Of a stretch of 64,000 nt of DNA, positions 27,349-35,440 are shown in pieces. Each line of letters begins with the position of its first letter. Position 1 is the first letter of the stretch. The translations under genes were made by a program, and so were the position numbers. The notes beneath the pieces are model-generated. The model was given only the letters and a program-made list of their open reading frames with translations. It had not been told where the DNA came from and did no database searches. Origin of the DNA: Cellulomonas fulva (GTDB lineage Bacteria; Actinomycetota; Actinomycetes; Actinomycetales; Cellulomonadaceae); NCBI RefSeq assembly GCF_018531375.1, contig NZ_JAHBOH010000002.1:372001-436000 (forward strand), given 5' to 3'.

Positions 27349-29382
27349 ATGGACGTCGCGGGAGCAGCTCGGAAGGCCGCACGGCTCGTGGCGGGCGTCG
27401 ACCCCGCGGAGCAGACGGCGGCGCTCGTCTCGGCGCTGTCGACCGGCATGACCTTCATGCCGGGGCTGCTCGCGCGCGACGGCGCGGACCAGGCGGTCGC
27501 CACGGGCGTGGTGGCCGCCACGGAGTACGGCCTGGTGGTCACGTCGCAGTCCGTCTCGGTGGCGGTCGCCCGGCACCTGGTCGACGACGACGGGACGACG
27601 GCGGCCGCCGCGCGCCGGCTGGCCGTGCAGGCGGGCGCGGGCCTGGTGCTGGCGACGGCGGGCGCGGCCGCCGAGCGCCTGGCGTCGCCGCGCCACGGGG
27701 AGCGCGTGCGCCGCGCGATGGTGCGCACCGTGGGTCGTCGGACGTTCCGGGTGGGCCTGTCCGGCGTGGCGGTGTCGGCGCTCGCCGCGGCCGACGCGGC
27801 GCTCGGTGACCGGCACCGGTGGCTGCGGGCGGCGTCCGGCGGCGCCGGCCTGGCGGTCGGCACGGCGCTCGCGGCCTGGCAGATCCGGCAGTACCGCACG
27901 GACGACCCTGACGAGCGCGCTCGTCTGGCGCCGGCGGTGGACCCCGTCACCGGCGCGTCGATCGGGACCGCCGACGCCTCGACGGCCCTGCCGCTTCCGC
28001 CCGTCACCCGCTCGCTGGTGCTGGGCGCGGCGGTCAACGTCGGGCTGCAGTCGTTCGCCGCGCTCGAGGGGCTGTTCGCCCGGACGGTGAGCGCCGGCGT
28101 GCGTCGGGTGGCCCCGGGCTCGGGCCGGCTCGCGGGTGCCGTCGGGCACACGGTGGCCCTCGGCGCGACCGCGGCGGGGCTCGCGGGCGCCGTCGAGTAC
28201 GCGCTGCGGACCGCGGACGCGGGCGGCGCGGCGATCGACGCCGCGTACACCAGCGCGCCCGAGTCCACGAGCGTGAGCGGCGGGCCGGCGTCGCTCGTGC
28301 CGTGGTCGACGATGGGGCGCGAGGGCGTGCGGTTCGTCAACATGGCGCTCACGCCGCGCGAGATCACGGACGTCACGGGCGCGGACGAGGCGCAGGTGGT
28401 CGAGCCGGTGCGCGCCTTCGTCGGCCTGGCGAGCGCCCCGACCGTGGACGCCCGGGTCGACCTCGTGATGCGCGACCTCGAGCGGCTGGGCGCGTTCGAG
28501 CGCAGCGTGATCTGCGTGGCGTCGCCCACCGGCAGCGGGTACGTGAACTACGTGGCGATCGAGACGCTCGAGTACCTGACGCGCGGCGACTGCGCGACGG
28601 TCGCCCTGCAGTACTCGCTGCGCCCCTCGTTCCTCTCGCTCGACCGCGTCGCGATGGGGCGCGAGCAGAACCGCGCGCTGTTCCACGCCCTCACCTGGCG
28701 CCTGCGCAGCATCCCGGAGGAGTCCCGGCCGCGCCTGGTCGGGTTCGGCGAGTCGCTGGGCGCCCACACGCTGCAGGACGCGTTCCTGCACGAGGGGGTG
28801 CGCGGCCTGCACCGCGTCGACATGGAGCGTGCGCTGTTCCTCGGCACGCCGGCGGGGAGCTCGTGGGCCAAGCAGTGGCGGCTCGACCCGGAGCGGGACG
28901 ATCCCGGGGCGCAGGCGGTCGAGGTCGGCTCGTGGGCCGAGTGGGCGGCGCAGGACGAGGACGTGCGCGAGAGCCAGCGCTACTTCCTGCTCTCGCACCA
29001 CGAGGACCCGATCACGCGGTTCGACGGCGCGCTCGCGATCCAGCAGCCGGGCTGGCTGGGGCCGGTCGCGACCCGACCGCCGGGCGTCTCCCGGCTGGCG
29101 CACTGGTACCCGCTCGTGTCGTTCGTGCTCACGCTCGTCGACGTCACCAACGCGATGAGCACCGTCCCGGGCACCTTCGTCGCGCGCGGGCACGACTACC
29201 GCGCCGATCTCGCACGGATGGTCCCGACCGCCTACGGCCTGGCCGTCGACGACGACGAGCTCGCGCGGATCGAGGGGGCACTGCGCGCCCGCGAGGTGCT
29301 CTGGGCCGAGCGCCGGCTCGTCGCGGAGCAGCTCCACCGCGCCCGCGAGGCCGTCCAGCGCCAGGTCTCCACCTGGGGCTGA
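27349..29382 (+). CDS. Membrane alpha/beta-hydrolase, Abhydrolase_9 family
   Basis: This 677-residue protein matches the two-part Abhydrolase_9 architecture. The N-terminal half holds several Ala/Gly/Leu-rich hydrophobic segments that should span the membrane (roughly residues 60-330). The C-terminal catalytic half starts near GREGVRFVNMALTPREITDV. The nucleophile elbow is LVGFGESLGAHTLQDAFL (Ser near residue 468), and VICVASPTGSGYVNYVAIET is a second conserved block. The true substrate of the family is not established; a lipid or cell-wall ester is plausible from its membrane location. The ATG start follows a GAGGAT hexamer by six bases. It converges with an LLM gene across an imperfect 12-bp hairpin. 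Confidence 0.85.
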   Translation: MDVAGAARKAARLVAGVDPAEQTAALVSALSTGMTFMPGLLARDGADQAVATGVVAATEYGLVVTSQSVSVAVARHLVDDDGTTAAAARRLAVQAGAGLVLATAGAAAERLASPRHGERVRRAMVRTVGRRTFRVGLSGVAVSALAAADAALGDRHRWLRAASGGAGLAVGTALAAWQIRQYRTDDPDERARLAPAVDPVTGASIGTADASTALPLPPVTRSLVLGAAVNVGLQSFAALEGLFARTVSAGVRRVAPGSGRLAGAVGHTVALGATAAGLAGAVEYALRTADAGGAAIDAAYTSAPESTSVSGGPASLVPWSTMGREGVRFVNMALTPREITDVTGADEAQVVEPVRAFVGLASAPTVDARVDLVMRDLERLGAFERSVICVASPTGSGYVNYVAIETLEYLTRGDCATVALQYSLRPSFLSLDRVAMGREQNRALFHALTWRLRSIPEESRPRLVGFGESLGAHTLQDAFLHEGVRGLHRVDMERALFLGTPAGSSWAKQWRLDPERDDPGAQAVEVGSWAEWAAQDEDVRESQRYFLLSHHEDPITRFDGALAIQQPGWLGPVATRPPGVSRLAHWYPLVSFVLTLVDVTNAMSTVPGTFVARGHDYRADLARMVPTAYGLAVDDDELARIEGALRAREVLWAERRLVAEQLHRAREAVQRQVSTWG

Positions 29383-29433
29383 CCCGTCGGGAGAGCGGTG
29401 GCCGAGCGCAGTGGCGCACGGGGGCCCGGCCTG

Positions 29434-29467
29434 CCGCAGGATGCGCACGGCCGGCCGCATCCCGCGG
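29434..29467. terminator. Imperfect bidirectional hairpin between convergent genes
   Basis: Arms 29434-29445 and 29456-29467 pair over 12 positions with a single A-C mismatch around a 10-base loop. It lies between the Abhydrolase_9 stop and the LLM stop. Confidence 0.6.
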
Positions 29468-29478
29468 CGTGGCTGCAC

Positions 29479-30318
29479 TCAGCGCGCGGGCGCTCCCGCG
29501 CGGATCCGGGCGGACACCGCCTCGATCGTCGCCTCCGGTCCCTCCCAGCGGGAGTCGATGAACCAGGTGGCGCCGGCCTCGGCGAGCGCTGCGAGGTGGT
29601 CCCGCGCCTCCGCCGCGTCGTCGGGCAGACGGCCCTGCAGCACGATGTCGAACGGGCCCGCGTCCGCCGGCCGGTGCTCGGCCACCCACGCGGCGACCTC
29701 CGCCACCTCGTCGGGCCCCAGGTGGTCCATCGCGCGGTCCCCGCGCAGCTGGGGGACGACCCCGTCGTAGCGCACCGCGCGGCCCATCGACCGCTCGCTC
29801 GGGAACGCGCCGACGACCCACAGCGGCACGCGCGGTCGCTGGACGGGCCGCGGGCGGATCTGCAGGTCGGTCACCGTGTGGTGCGTGCCCGCGTAGGCGA
29901 ACACCTCGCCGCTGAACGCCCGGTCGAGGATCGCGAGATGGTCGTCGAGCAGCTCCGCACGCTCACGCGTCCCGACGAGCTCGCCCGAGACGCCGACGAA
30001 CCCGTGGTCGGTCGGCACGCCCAGGCCCGCCGGGATGACGAGCCGCCCGCCGGAGAGGTGGTCGACCGTCACGGCCTGCCGCGCCACGACCCACGGCCGC
30101 CGCCGCGGCAGCGCGAACACCAGCGCGCCCAGCGTGATGCGCCGGGTCCGCACGGCCGCCGCGGCGAGGATCGACCAGGGGTCCCAGACCGCGTCCTCCA
30201 TCCGCAGGTCGACGGCGTCCCAGGTGAAGAACCCGTCCCACCCGTGCTCCTCGGCCGCGACGGCGAGGTCCACGACCTCGCCCGCCGCGCCGAACGTCCC
30301 CACGATCCCGACCTTCAC
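29479..30318 (-). CDS. LLM class flavin-dependent oxidoreductase
   Basis: This 279-residue luciferase-like (TIM-barrel) oxidoreductase is clearly distinct from the one at 13983-15023. It starts MKVGIVGTFG and carries FFTWDAVDL, the cofactor-binding TLGALVFALPRRRPWVVARQ and the family motif TVDHLSGGRLVIPAGLG. It could use FMN or F420; the sequence does not settle this. The substrate is unknown and it should be cytoplasmic. GTG 30318 is preceded by a GAGGGGG Shine-Dalgarno. A TAGCGT hexamer (minus strand, about 30375-30380) and a perfect 10-bp stem-loop at 30347-30369 lie in its 5' region. Confidence 0.85.
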   Translation of the reverse strand: MKVGIVGTFGAAGEVVDLAVAAEEHGWDGFFTWDAVDLRMEDAVWDPWSILAAAAVRTRRITLGALVFALPRRRPWVVARQAVTVDHLSGGRLVIPAGLGVPTDHGFVGVSGELVGTRERAELLDDHLAILDRAFSGEVFAYAGTHHTVTDLQIRPRPVQRPRVPLWVVGAFPSERSMGRAVRYDGVVPQLRGDRAMDHLGPDEVAEVAAWVAEHRPADAGPFDIVLQGRLPDDAAEARDHLAALAEAGATWFIDSRWEGPEATIEAVSARIRAGAPAR

Positions 30319-30346
30319 GAGCGACCCCCTCGGCGTCCGCAGCGGA

Positions 30347-30369
30347 GTCGGTGCGCGGCGCGCACCGAC
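30347..30369 (-). promoter_or_regulatory. Stem-loop in the probable 5' UTR of the LLM gene
   Basis: A perfect 10-bp stem (30347-30356 with 30360-30369) closes a 3-base loop. It lies between a TAGCGT -10-like hexamer and GTG 30318. It may instead terminate transcription from the OmdA-like gene upstream. Confidence 0.5.
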
Positions 30370-30458
30370 GTCCCGACGCTAGCCAGCACCACCGACACGG
30401 CGAGGCGACGGGGTTCGTCGCGGTCCCGGTCGCGGGCGCGCCCAGCAAGGGAGGGCGC

Positions 30459-30893
30459 TCAGGTGAGCGACGCGACGACCGCGGCGACGCGTCGCGCTCG
30501 CGTCGCCTCCTGCTTCGCCTCGACGACACCGCGCACGTGCTCCTTGCGCCGCGACGGCGCAAGCGCGTCGAAGGCGTCGCGCACGCCCGCCGCGGCGAGC
30601 GCGGCGGCGAGGTCGTCCGGCACGTCGACGGTGCGCGGCTGGTCGTCGAGCACGATCGTCACCTCGTGCTCCTCGCCGCCCGCGACGCCCGCCTCCGCGC
30701 GGACCTGGGCGGAGACGGGGACGAGGTACCGGCCACCCATCGGTGCGACGGTCGACCGGTAGGTGTGGCCGTTGAGGGTCACGAGGACGGGCGGCCGCCT
30801 CCCCGCACCGAGCGCGAGCACCAGGTCCTCCGGGACATCGATGCCGACGTTGTTGGCGCCGGACCGGATCAGGACGGTGCGAAAGGTCGTCAT
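30459..30893 (-). CDS. DUF1905 / OmdA-like (YdeI family) protein
   Basis: This 144-residue protein has two parts. An N-terminal DUF1905 beta-barrel carries IDVPEDLVLALGAGRRPPVLVT and YRSTVAPMGGRYLVPVS. A C-terminal bacteriocin-protection/OmdA helix pair carries PDDLAAALAAAGVRDAFDAL, then SRRKEHVRGVVEAK. Proteins of this family are small and cytoplasmic, with a poorly defined role sometimes linked to stress or antimicrobial resistance. ATG 30893 was preferred over GTG 30911 because it starts the barrel and has a GACGGT hexamer six bases upstream. It is the last chromosomal gene before the tRNA-Gly island. Confidence 0.85.
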   Translation of the reverse strand: MTTFRTVLIRSGANNVGIDVPEDLVLALGAGRRPPVLVTLNGHTYRSTVAPMGGRYLVPVSAQVRAEAGVAGGEEHEVTIVLDDQPRTVDVPDDLAAALAAAGVRDAFDALAPSRRKEHVRGVVEAKQEATRARRVAAVVASLT

Positions 30894-30899
30894 CGGCAC

Positions 30900-30905
30900 A
30901 CCGTC
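30900..30905 (-). promoter_or_regulatory. -10-like element of the OmdA-like gene
   Basis: GACGGT on the minus strand ends six bases before ATG 30893. It has the A at position 2 and T at position 6 of the actinobacterial -10. Confidence 0.35.
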
Positions 30906-30963
30906 CCACACCGGCTGCGGCGGGCGACGGCCACGGAGCGGCCGAGCGGGAGATCCGAGACAG

Positions 30964-31014
30964 GGGAGCGGACGACGGGAATCGAACCCGCGTAGCCAGT
31001 TTGGAAGACTGGGG
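30964..31014. repeat. Distal attachment site (3' fragment of tRNA-Gly)
   Basis: All 51 bases are identical to 35716-35766. They cover the tRNA 3' end up to the anticodon stem and then diverge, so no complete tRNA exists here. Confidence 0.9.
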
Positions 31015-31050
31015 TGTTAAGTGCGCTGACCTGCATCGCAGCACCTGTTC

Positions 31051-31080
31051 GATAGCCAGTCGGTATCGAGTCGGTATCGA
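31051..31080. repeat. Subterminal motif plus iterons, left end of island
   Basis: GATAGCCAGTC (31051-31061) is repeated exactly at 35571-35581. It is followed by two direct copies of GTCGGTATCGA-like sequence. These could be integrase arm-binding sites. Confidence 0.5.
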
Positions 31081-31221
31081 AGTACATGAGGAAGTGGAGG
31101 TAGGGCCGACCGGGGCACGTGCGGCCGGGCGCGTGGCCCCAACCAGTGCACCCCGGCTTGCGTGACACGAGAGGGGAGTGGGTCGGCATCGGATAGTCAC
31201 CCGAGTTGTGTACTGGGCTGA

Positions 31222-31227
31222 CAGACT
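31222..31227 (+). promoter_or_regulatory. -10-like element of the island AlbA_2 gene
   Basis: CAGACT ends six bases before GTG 31234, so the island gene shows the same leaderless-type layout as host genes. Confidence 0.4.
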
Positions 31228-31233
31228 CGACGC

Positions 31234-32583
31234 GTGCCGACATCCTGGTCGCGAATCCACGAAGCCCTGGGCGCCCCCCGCGGTCCGCTGACCTATGAAC
31301 TCGTGGCCCGCGCCGTTGCCGCCAACGTCAGCGAGGCGGACGACCTCGACTGGAAGTCGGACCAACGCTCCGACGAGGCGGCGAGAGCCGAACTCGCCAA
31401 GGACATCGCTGCGATGGCGAACACCGCAGGCGGCGTCCTTGTCATCGGTGTTGCAGAGAAGGGCAAGGGAGCGGAGAAAGCCCTCGAACTCAGCCCGGTC
31501 GCGCTCGGGGAGCAAGCCGAGCAGCAGGTTCGGGCAGTGAACGTGTCTCGGGTTCGGCCAGTCGTACAAGGAGTTGAGGTCGCTCAGCTGCCCTGCGATT
31601 CGCGACCTGGATACGGCGTCGTGGTCGTGTACATCCCGCGGTCGCCCGATGCGCCGCACTTCGTTGAGCGTCGTGAGTCGACCATTGCACCGTGGAGGAA
31701 CGGTTCGCACACGGACGCGATGCTGGAGCGTCAGATTGAGCGCGCCTACGCAGACCGGTTTGCGCGCCGTCAGGACGAACACGCCCGGCTTGAGCGGCTG
31801 TTCGAGTCGACCGCTGAGCGGCTGGCGGGCGAGCATCCATGGCTGGTCGGCGTGTCCAGACCACGGTCACCCGCAGGGTTGTCACTCTCGTCGCCCGACA
31901 GAGACGCCGTTACCGCAGCCGTAGCGCGTGCCGCGGCGATTGAGGAGGAGACGCTCTGGGAGGGCGTCGATGTGCAGAGCGGTCCGGGCCAGGCGCTCGC
32001 ACGCATCGCACGCACCCTGGTCACCTTCGGTGACGCGGCCGTGAATCCCCGCAAGGGGCTTCGACGGTGGGTTCTCCGACGCGACAGCGACCAGACCCGC
32101 CTCACTGGACTCGTCTACGAGATCTACGCAGAGTTCCACGACGATGGCTCCACGAGCCTGGCGTTGCCCGTGCGCGCGCCGAGGCAGCTCGAAGCGGTCT
32201 ACCGAGATGACTCGCTGCTGCCGTCCCAACTCGTCGAGACGGCATCCGTGGCGCTGGCATCGCTTGCGACCGCGTGGGCGGAGTCGCTAGGCCTCGGTGG
32301 CGCTATTGCACTCTCGCTGGAGAGTCGTTCGCGTGTCACCCCCGCCGCCAAGCTCACACGCGCAGTGACCCGCCGGGTCATCGGCGGGCTCGACCTCGGC
32401 TACGAGGTTGCGGACTGGACCATCGGACTGAAGCGGGTGCTTCCAGCAGAGGCCGACCTCATCGACCCAGCAGCGGTCGTCGACAGGCGTCACGTCAGCC
32501 GGCAACTGACAGAAGACGTCGTCAACCAGTTCGGACTACGCGGTGTCGAGTCGCTCGTTTGGCCGGTCCCAGGTCCCAATTGA
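31234..32583 (+). CDS. AlbA_2 (Schlafen-type) domain protein, island cargo
   Basis: This 449-residue protein starts with an AlbA_2-like fold at about residues 20-160. Key stretches are ADDLDWKSDQ, AKDIAAMANTAGGVLVIGVA and GYGVVVVYIPRSPDAPHFV, the pattern of the divergent AAA_4/Schlafen AlbA_2 family that binds nucleic acid or nucleotides. An Arg/Glu-rich helical segment follows (residues 165-200) and the C-terminal half is not recognised. Such proteins are frequent island cargo and several take part in phage defence, but that role is only inferred here. GTG 31234 follows a CAGACT hexamer by six bases. Codon third positions are less G/C-rich than in flanking genes, supporting transfer. Confidence 0.75.
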   Translation: MPTSWSRIHEALGAPRGPLTYELVARAVAANVSEADDLDWKSDQRSDEAARAELAKDIAAMANTAGGVLVIGVAEKGKGAEKALELSPVALGEQAEQQVRAVNVSRVRPVVQGVEVAQLPCDSRPGYGVVVVYIPRSPDAPHFVERRESTIAPWRNGSHTDAMLERQIERAYADRFARRQDEHARLERLFESTAERLAGEHPWLVGVSRPRSPAGLSLSSPDRDAVTAAVARAAAIEEETLWEGVDVQSGPGQALARIARTLVTFGDAAVNPRKGLRRWVLRRDSDQTRLTGLVYEIYAEFHDDGSTSLALPVRAPRQLEAVYRDDSLLPSQLVETASVALASLATAWAESLGLGGAIALSLESRSRVTPAAKLTRAVTRRVIGGLDLGYEVADWTIGLKRVLPAEADLIDPAAVVDRRHVSRQLTEDVVNQFGLRGVESLVWPVPGPN

Positions 32584-32645
32584 GACGGCTGCGATAGCGA
32601 CTGAGCGCGCCTCACGCCGGGTCCTGGCACGGCACGCGCGGCCCG

Positions 32646-32915
32646 TTGGCGGTGAGCCGCTGCACGCGGCTCGGCACGCACTGGTCGTCAGAGCTCCCGG
32701 TACAGGGTCGCGCGCTGCTCGAGCACCCACCCGAGGAGCGCCCCGGCATCCGCGTGCGGGTCTACCCCACGTACCCCTCGCGGCCTGTTCGCTACGGGTC
32801 CGAGCCGCCCTGCCCGATCCATGGCGACGACCGACCCGGACCGTGCCCCCGCGACCACGACGCGGCGGCAGCTCAGGGAAGCGGCAGCCGCGTCCTGCTG
32901 ACCCCGCCCAAGTGA
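32646..32915 (+). CDS. Small hypothetical ORF before an island terminator (uncertain)
   Basis: An 89-codon frame (TTG 32646; an in-frame GTG at 32652 is the better start) ends five bases before a strong hairpin terminator. From about 32700 its third positions are almost all G/C, and the stretch GIRVRVYPTYPSRPVRYG looks protein-like; four Cys and several Pro follow. No ribosome binding site is seen and no family is recognised. An antisense frame at 32688-33098 is an alternative, but the terminator orientation favours the plus strand. It is kept as a low-confidence gene in the 570-base gap between the AlbA_2 gene and the exported-protein gene. Confidence 0.3.
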   Translation: MAVSRCTRLGTHWSSELPVQGRALLEHPPEERPGIRVRVYPTYPSRPVRYGSEPPCPIHGDDRPGPCPRDHDAAAAQGSGSRVLLTPPK

Positions 32916-32919
32916 CGAG

Positions 32920-32953
32920 AGAAGCCCCCGGTGGAACGTCACCGGGGGCTTCT
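32920..32953 (+). terminator. Strong rho-independent-type terminator in the island
   Basis: A perfect 14-bp stem (32920-32933 with 32940-32953) with a 6-base loop ends in TTCTTC. It follows the 32915 stop directly and closes the AlbA_2 transcription unit. Confidence 0.85.
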
Positions 32954-33156
32954 TCATGCTCAGGGCTCGACGCCGCACGCAGGGGGTGAGCACGACGCAG
33001 GCAGAGGGGGGTCCGACGCGCTCCCTCCCGATGTGATGCGGATCACACCCCGGCCGCATGACGCCGGAGTCAACAACCCTTCCGGGTGCGTCAACCAAGG
33101 GCTACCTTGGACGCGCGATACACCCGGTATCGCACCACTTAGGGGGCTCCGGGTAG

Positions 33157-34482
33157 ATGAAGCACATGCTCGAGCGCAAGGCAGCGGCAGCGGCATCTGC
33201 CCTTGCAGTGACCGTGGCGCTGACTACGGCGGGAGCGGTCGCGCCGCCGGACGTAGCGGCACCAGAACTTCCGAGTGGCATCGAAGATTCCCGCAGCCTT
33301 GACACCCCGCTGCTAAGCAGCGGCACCCTGCGAACCACCACCGGCGCAGCTGTAGGCGATGGAACCCCCGTCGTGCTGTACGCGTGGCCAGACGACGAAG
33401 CGCTCGCGAGTGCGGCCATCGGAGAGGCACTCCCGCTGACGCCGGTCGCCGCAACGACGACCACGGCGGGCAGGTTTGAACTTCGACTGCCCAACTCGGA
33501 CGCGCTCGCGCCGTTCTCGTCTGGCGACGGCATTGCGGACCTGGAGATTATGACATCGGCGGATGCGCAGCCAGTGAGCTCGTCGTTCTCCGTCAAGCGC
33601 AGCGTGCGCAAGATTCTTGCGGGAGGCGTGCGTCCGGGGCTTCCCGTGGTGAACGGCGGTACGACGCCAGAGGGAACATCCGGGATGGTCGAAGTCGCCG
33701 AGATCGAGCCCACCGTCGAAACAAACGGGATCAGCCTAAGCCCGGATGGAACGGTACCGCTAGAGGAGACCGCAGAGATGGACGCGGACTCGGCCGCCGC
33801 AACCACGGCGCCGATCTCCACGGTTGCTTCCAGCGAGGCGACCCCCGCCAGCTCATGCTCCGTGGCACGCTACAAGGAAGTCGGCAATCGGTGGGCGATC
33901 GTTGGCGAAGGCTACAACTCGACCGGCGTGACCAACCAGTTCTCGTACAACGAGGGTCGTGAGACGACGCTTGGAACAGCGATTTCTGCGACCTCCAAGG
34001 CGGGAGGCTGGAAGGCTTCCGGAACCAAGACGCTCAAGTCGGATGTCGAAGTCGACTTCCCGGCCTCCACCTACTTCGCATCGAAGAACGTGTACAAGAC
34101 TGGGTTCTTCATGGCCATCTACAAGACGACATGCTGGTCGCTTCATAACCCTAATCCCATCTCAGTCTCCTACAGCCTGCGCCCCTGGGCGGGCGCAGGA
34201 GGGACGGCAGTCTCATCCTCCACCAACGTTCCGACGGGTCCACTCAAGTACTGCATTAATCAGGTCGCCGGCAGCAGCTACGGCAGGGCGAGTGAGAAGG
34301 CTGCGACGTTCGGCGGAGGCCTGGCAGTTGGCGATGCCATCGGTATGACGTTGAGCTCGCAGGCTGGCTACAACACCCGCGTGAAGATCCGATACCAGTT
34401 CAACAAGGCTGCCCGAATTTGCGGGACCAACGGGCCAGCCAACGTTGCCGCGCGGCTGTACACACGCGCTGGGACTTCGTAA
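33157..34482 (+). CDS. Secreted protein of unknown function, island cargo
   Basis: This 441-residue protein has a Sec-type signal peptide: basic start MKHMLERK, an Ala/Val/Leu core, and cleavage near residues 30-36. Residues 45-125 resemble a small beta-sandwich (TPVVLYAWPDDEALASA, GRFELRLPNSDAL). A Thr/Ser/Glu-rich linker follows to about residue 230. The C-terminal ~210 residues (SCSVARYKEVGNRWAIVGEG, FSYNEGRETTLGTAISATSK, GGWKASGTKTL) resemble exported actinobacterial proteins of unknown role, with Cys residues that could form disulfides. ATG 33157 was taken; ATG 33166 is possible. Base composition is clearly less GC-rich than host genes. The downstream lipoprotein gene is probably co-transcribed. 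Confidence 0.8.
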   Translation: MKHMLERKAAAAASALAVTVALTTAGAVAPPDVAAPELPSGIEDSRSLDTPLLSSGTLRTTTGAAVGDGTPVVLYAWPDDEALASAAIGEALPLTPVAATTTTAGRFELRLPNSDALAPFSSGDGIADLEIMTSADAQPVSSSFSVKRSVRKILAGGVRPGLPVVNGGTTPEGTSGMVEVAEIEPTVETNGISLSPDGTVPLEETAEMDADSAAATTAPISTVASSEATPASSCSVARYKEVGNRWAIVGEGYNSTGVTNQFSYNEGRETTLGTAISATSKAGGWKASGTKTLKSDVEVDFPASTYFASKNVYKTGFFMAIYKTTCWSLHNPNPISVSYSLRPWAGAGGTAVSSSTNVPTGPLKYCINQVAGSSYGRASEKAATFGGGLAVGDAIGMTLSSQAGYNTRVKIRYQFNKAARICGTNGPANVAARLYTRAGTS

Positions 34483-34521
34483 CCGGTGGCACGATCTGCC
34501 CGGGCCGAGACAGGAGCACCG

Positions 34522-35094
34522 ATGCTCACGTCCGTACACGGTGCGGCTGGAGAGAGACCGGTAGGTCGACAGTCGTACGCAGGTAGGACGTCCCTCCTAG
34601 TCGCGGCAGCGTTAGCCTTGTCCTCCTGCACGTCGTCGGCGCCCGCAGTCGAGAACCTAATCGGAGCCGACGACGACTCGGTAGATTCCGAGCACTGCGT
34701 GCCATACGCCGATACCGGTGTCATCAGCGCTACAGTGGGGTTGGACAATAGTCGCGGCGACCGAGATCTGACGGTCGAGTCGGTCGAACTGCAGGAGCAG
34801 AAGGCCCTCGAGCTCACAAAGGCGTACATCGCGCCTCCGGAGGTCTGGCAGAGACTGATGAACGGCGCACCGTTCAGGCCGAGCGACGAGTGGGTCAGCC
34901 AGGCGATTCCCCCGGGCGCGGATGCGGTCGTTCCCGCTGGCGAGACGTGGGGTCTCGTTCAGGTAGTCAAGGCCTCTGAGGAGGGCGGGTCGGCGCACCA
35001 GTCTGTAGTTCACTACAAAGTCGAGGGCACTCCTCACACGGCCTTTACGCACACAAGCATCACCGTGGCCCCCGAAGGTCGGGTATGCGAGTAG
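34522..35094 (+). CDS. Lipoprotein of unknown function, island cargo
   Basis: This 190-residue protein has a lipoprotein signal: a hydrophobic run LLVAAALALSSC with the lipobox Cys near residue 36, then a Ser/Ala linker. The mature domain of about 150 residues is not recognised. It contains VGLDNSRGDRDLTVESVELQ and VPAGETWGLVQVVK, a beta-rich pattern. ATG 34522 was preferred to GTG 34486 because a CAGGAG Shine-Dalgarno sits five bases upstream of it; the longer form would give an awkward N-terminus. It starts 39 bases after the secreted-protein gene, so the two likely form an operon ending at the hairpin near 35198-35233. Partnership at the cell surface is inferred only from adjacency. Confidence 0.75.
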   Translation: MLTSVHGAAGERPVGRQSYAGRTSLLVAAALALSSCTSSAPAVENLIGADDDSVDSEHCVPYADTGVISATVGLDNSRGDRDLTVESVELQEQKALELTKAYIAPPEVWQRLMNGAPFRPSDEWVSQAIPPGADAVVPAGETWGLVQVVKASEEGGSAHQSVVHYKVEGTPHTAFTHTSITVAPEGRVCE

Positions 35095-35197
35095 GGGTGA
35101 CCAGGTCGTTACCCGTGGGGAACCCCCGCACCAAGTGATGACACAAAGCCCTTAGCCGGGCCGCCTCCTGACGTGCGACGAAGTCGAAGCGAATACC

Positions 35198-35233
35198 GCC
35201 CGGCACGGTGACCCTCATCAGGGAGGGCCGGGC
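35198..35233 (+). terminator. Hairpin after the exported-protein operon
   Basis: GCCCGGC (35198-35204) pairs with GCCGGGC (35227-35233), with an inner CCCT/AGGG pairing, and is followed by ATTTC. It lies about 100 bases after the lipoprotein stop. Confidence 0.55.
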
Positions 35234-35263
35234 ATTTCGCCCCTGGCCGTCCTGCCAGGGACG

Positions 35264-35440
35264 ATGAGCGGCGTGACGACGAACCCGCGTGGTGACGGTG
35301 AACGAATCCTCACTGCCGACGAGGTGGCCGCGATGACCGCCCGGAAGCTCGCCAGGGTGCCGAAGCGGCAGCTGTGGCGCAGCGGGGTCGTTCCACCCGC
35401 CCCGGTGAGGTCGTCGAGCCAGCCACGGGCGTCGTCGTAG
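35264..35440 (+). CDS. Excisionase-like HTH ORF, probably degenerate (58 aa)
   Basis: A 58-codon ORF from ATG 35264 contains RILTADEVAAM and VPKRQLWRSGVVPPAPVR. Phage/ICE excisionases of the MerR-like HTH type have the same order of elements (LTADEVA, VPKR, a Trp/Tyr-Arg turn, a Gly-x-Ile/Val-Pro wing). The segment between the first helix and VPKR looks scrambled, and the ORF overlaps the integrase remnant on the opposite strand. It is read as a remnant recombination-directionality factor, not a confidently functional gene. Confidence 0.4.
   Translation: MSGVTTNPRGDGERILTADEVAAMTARKLARVPKRQLWRSGVVPPAPVRSSSQPRASS

Noticed and set aside
30967..31014. Second tRNA-Gly gene
   Set aside because: It has the acceptor, T arm and anticodon stem of the 3' half only; the D arm and 5' acceptor strand are absent. 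It is an att fragment.
32688..33098. 136-codon ORF on the minus strand in the island
   Set aside because: It runs through a strong terminator and its first half has poor third-position GC; only a short C-terminal part looks protein-like.
34486..34521. Upstream GTG start for the island lipoprotein
   Set aside because: It has no ribosome binding site and would push the signal peptide inward; ATG 34522 has a clear CAGGAG site.
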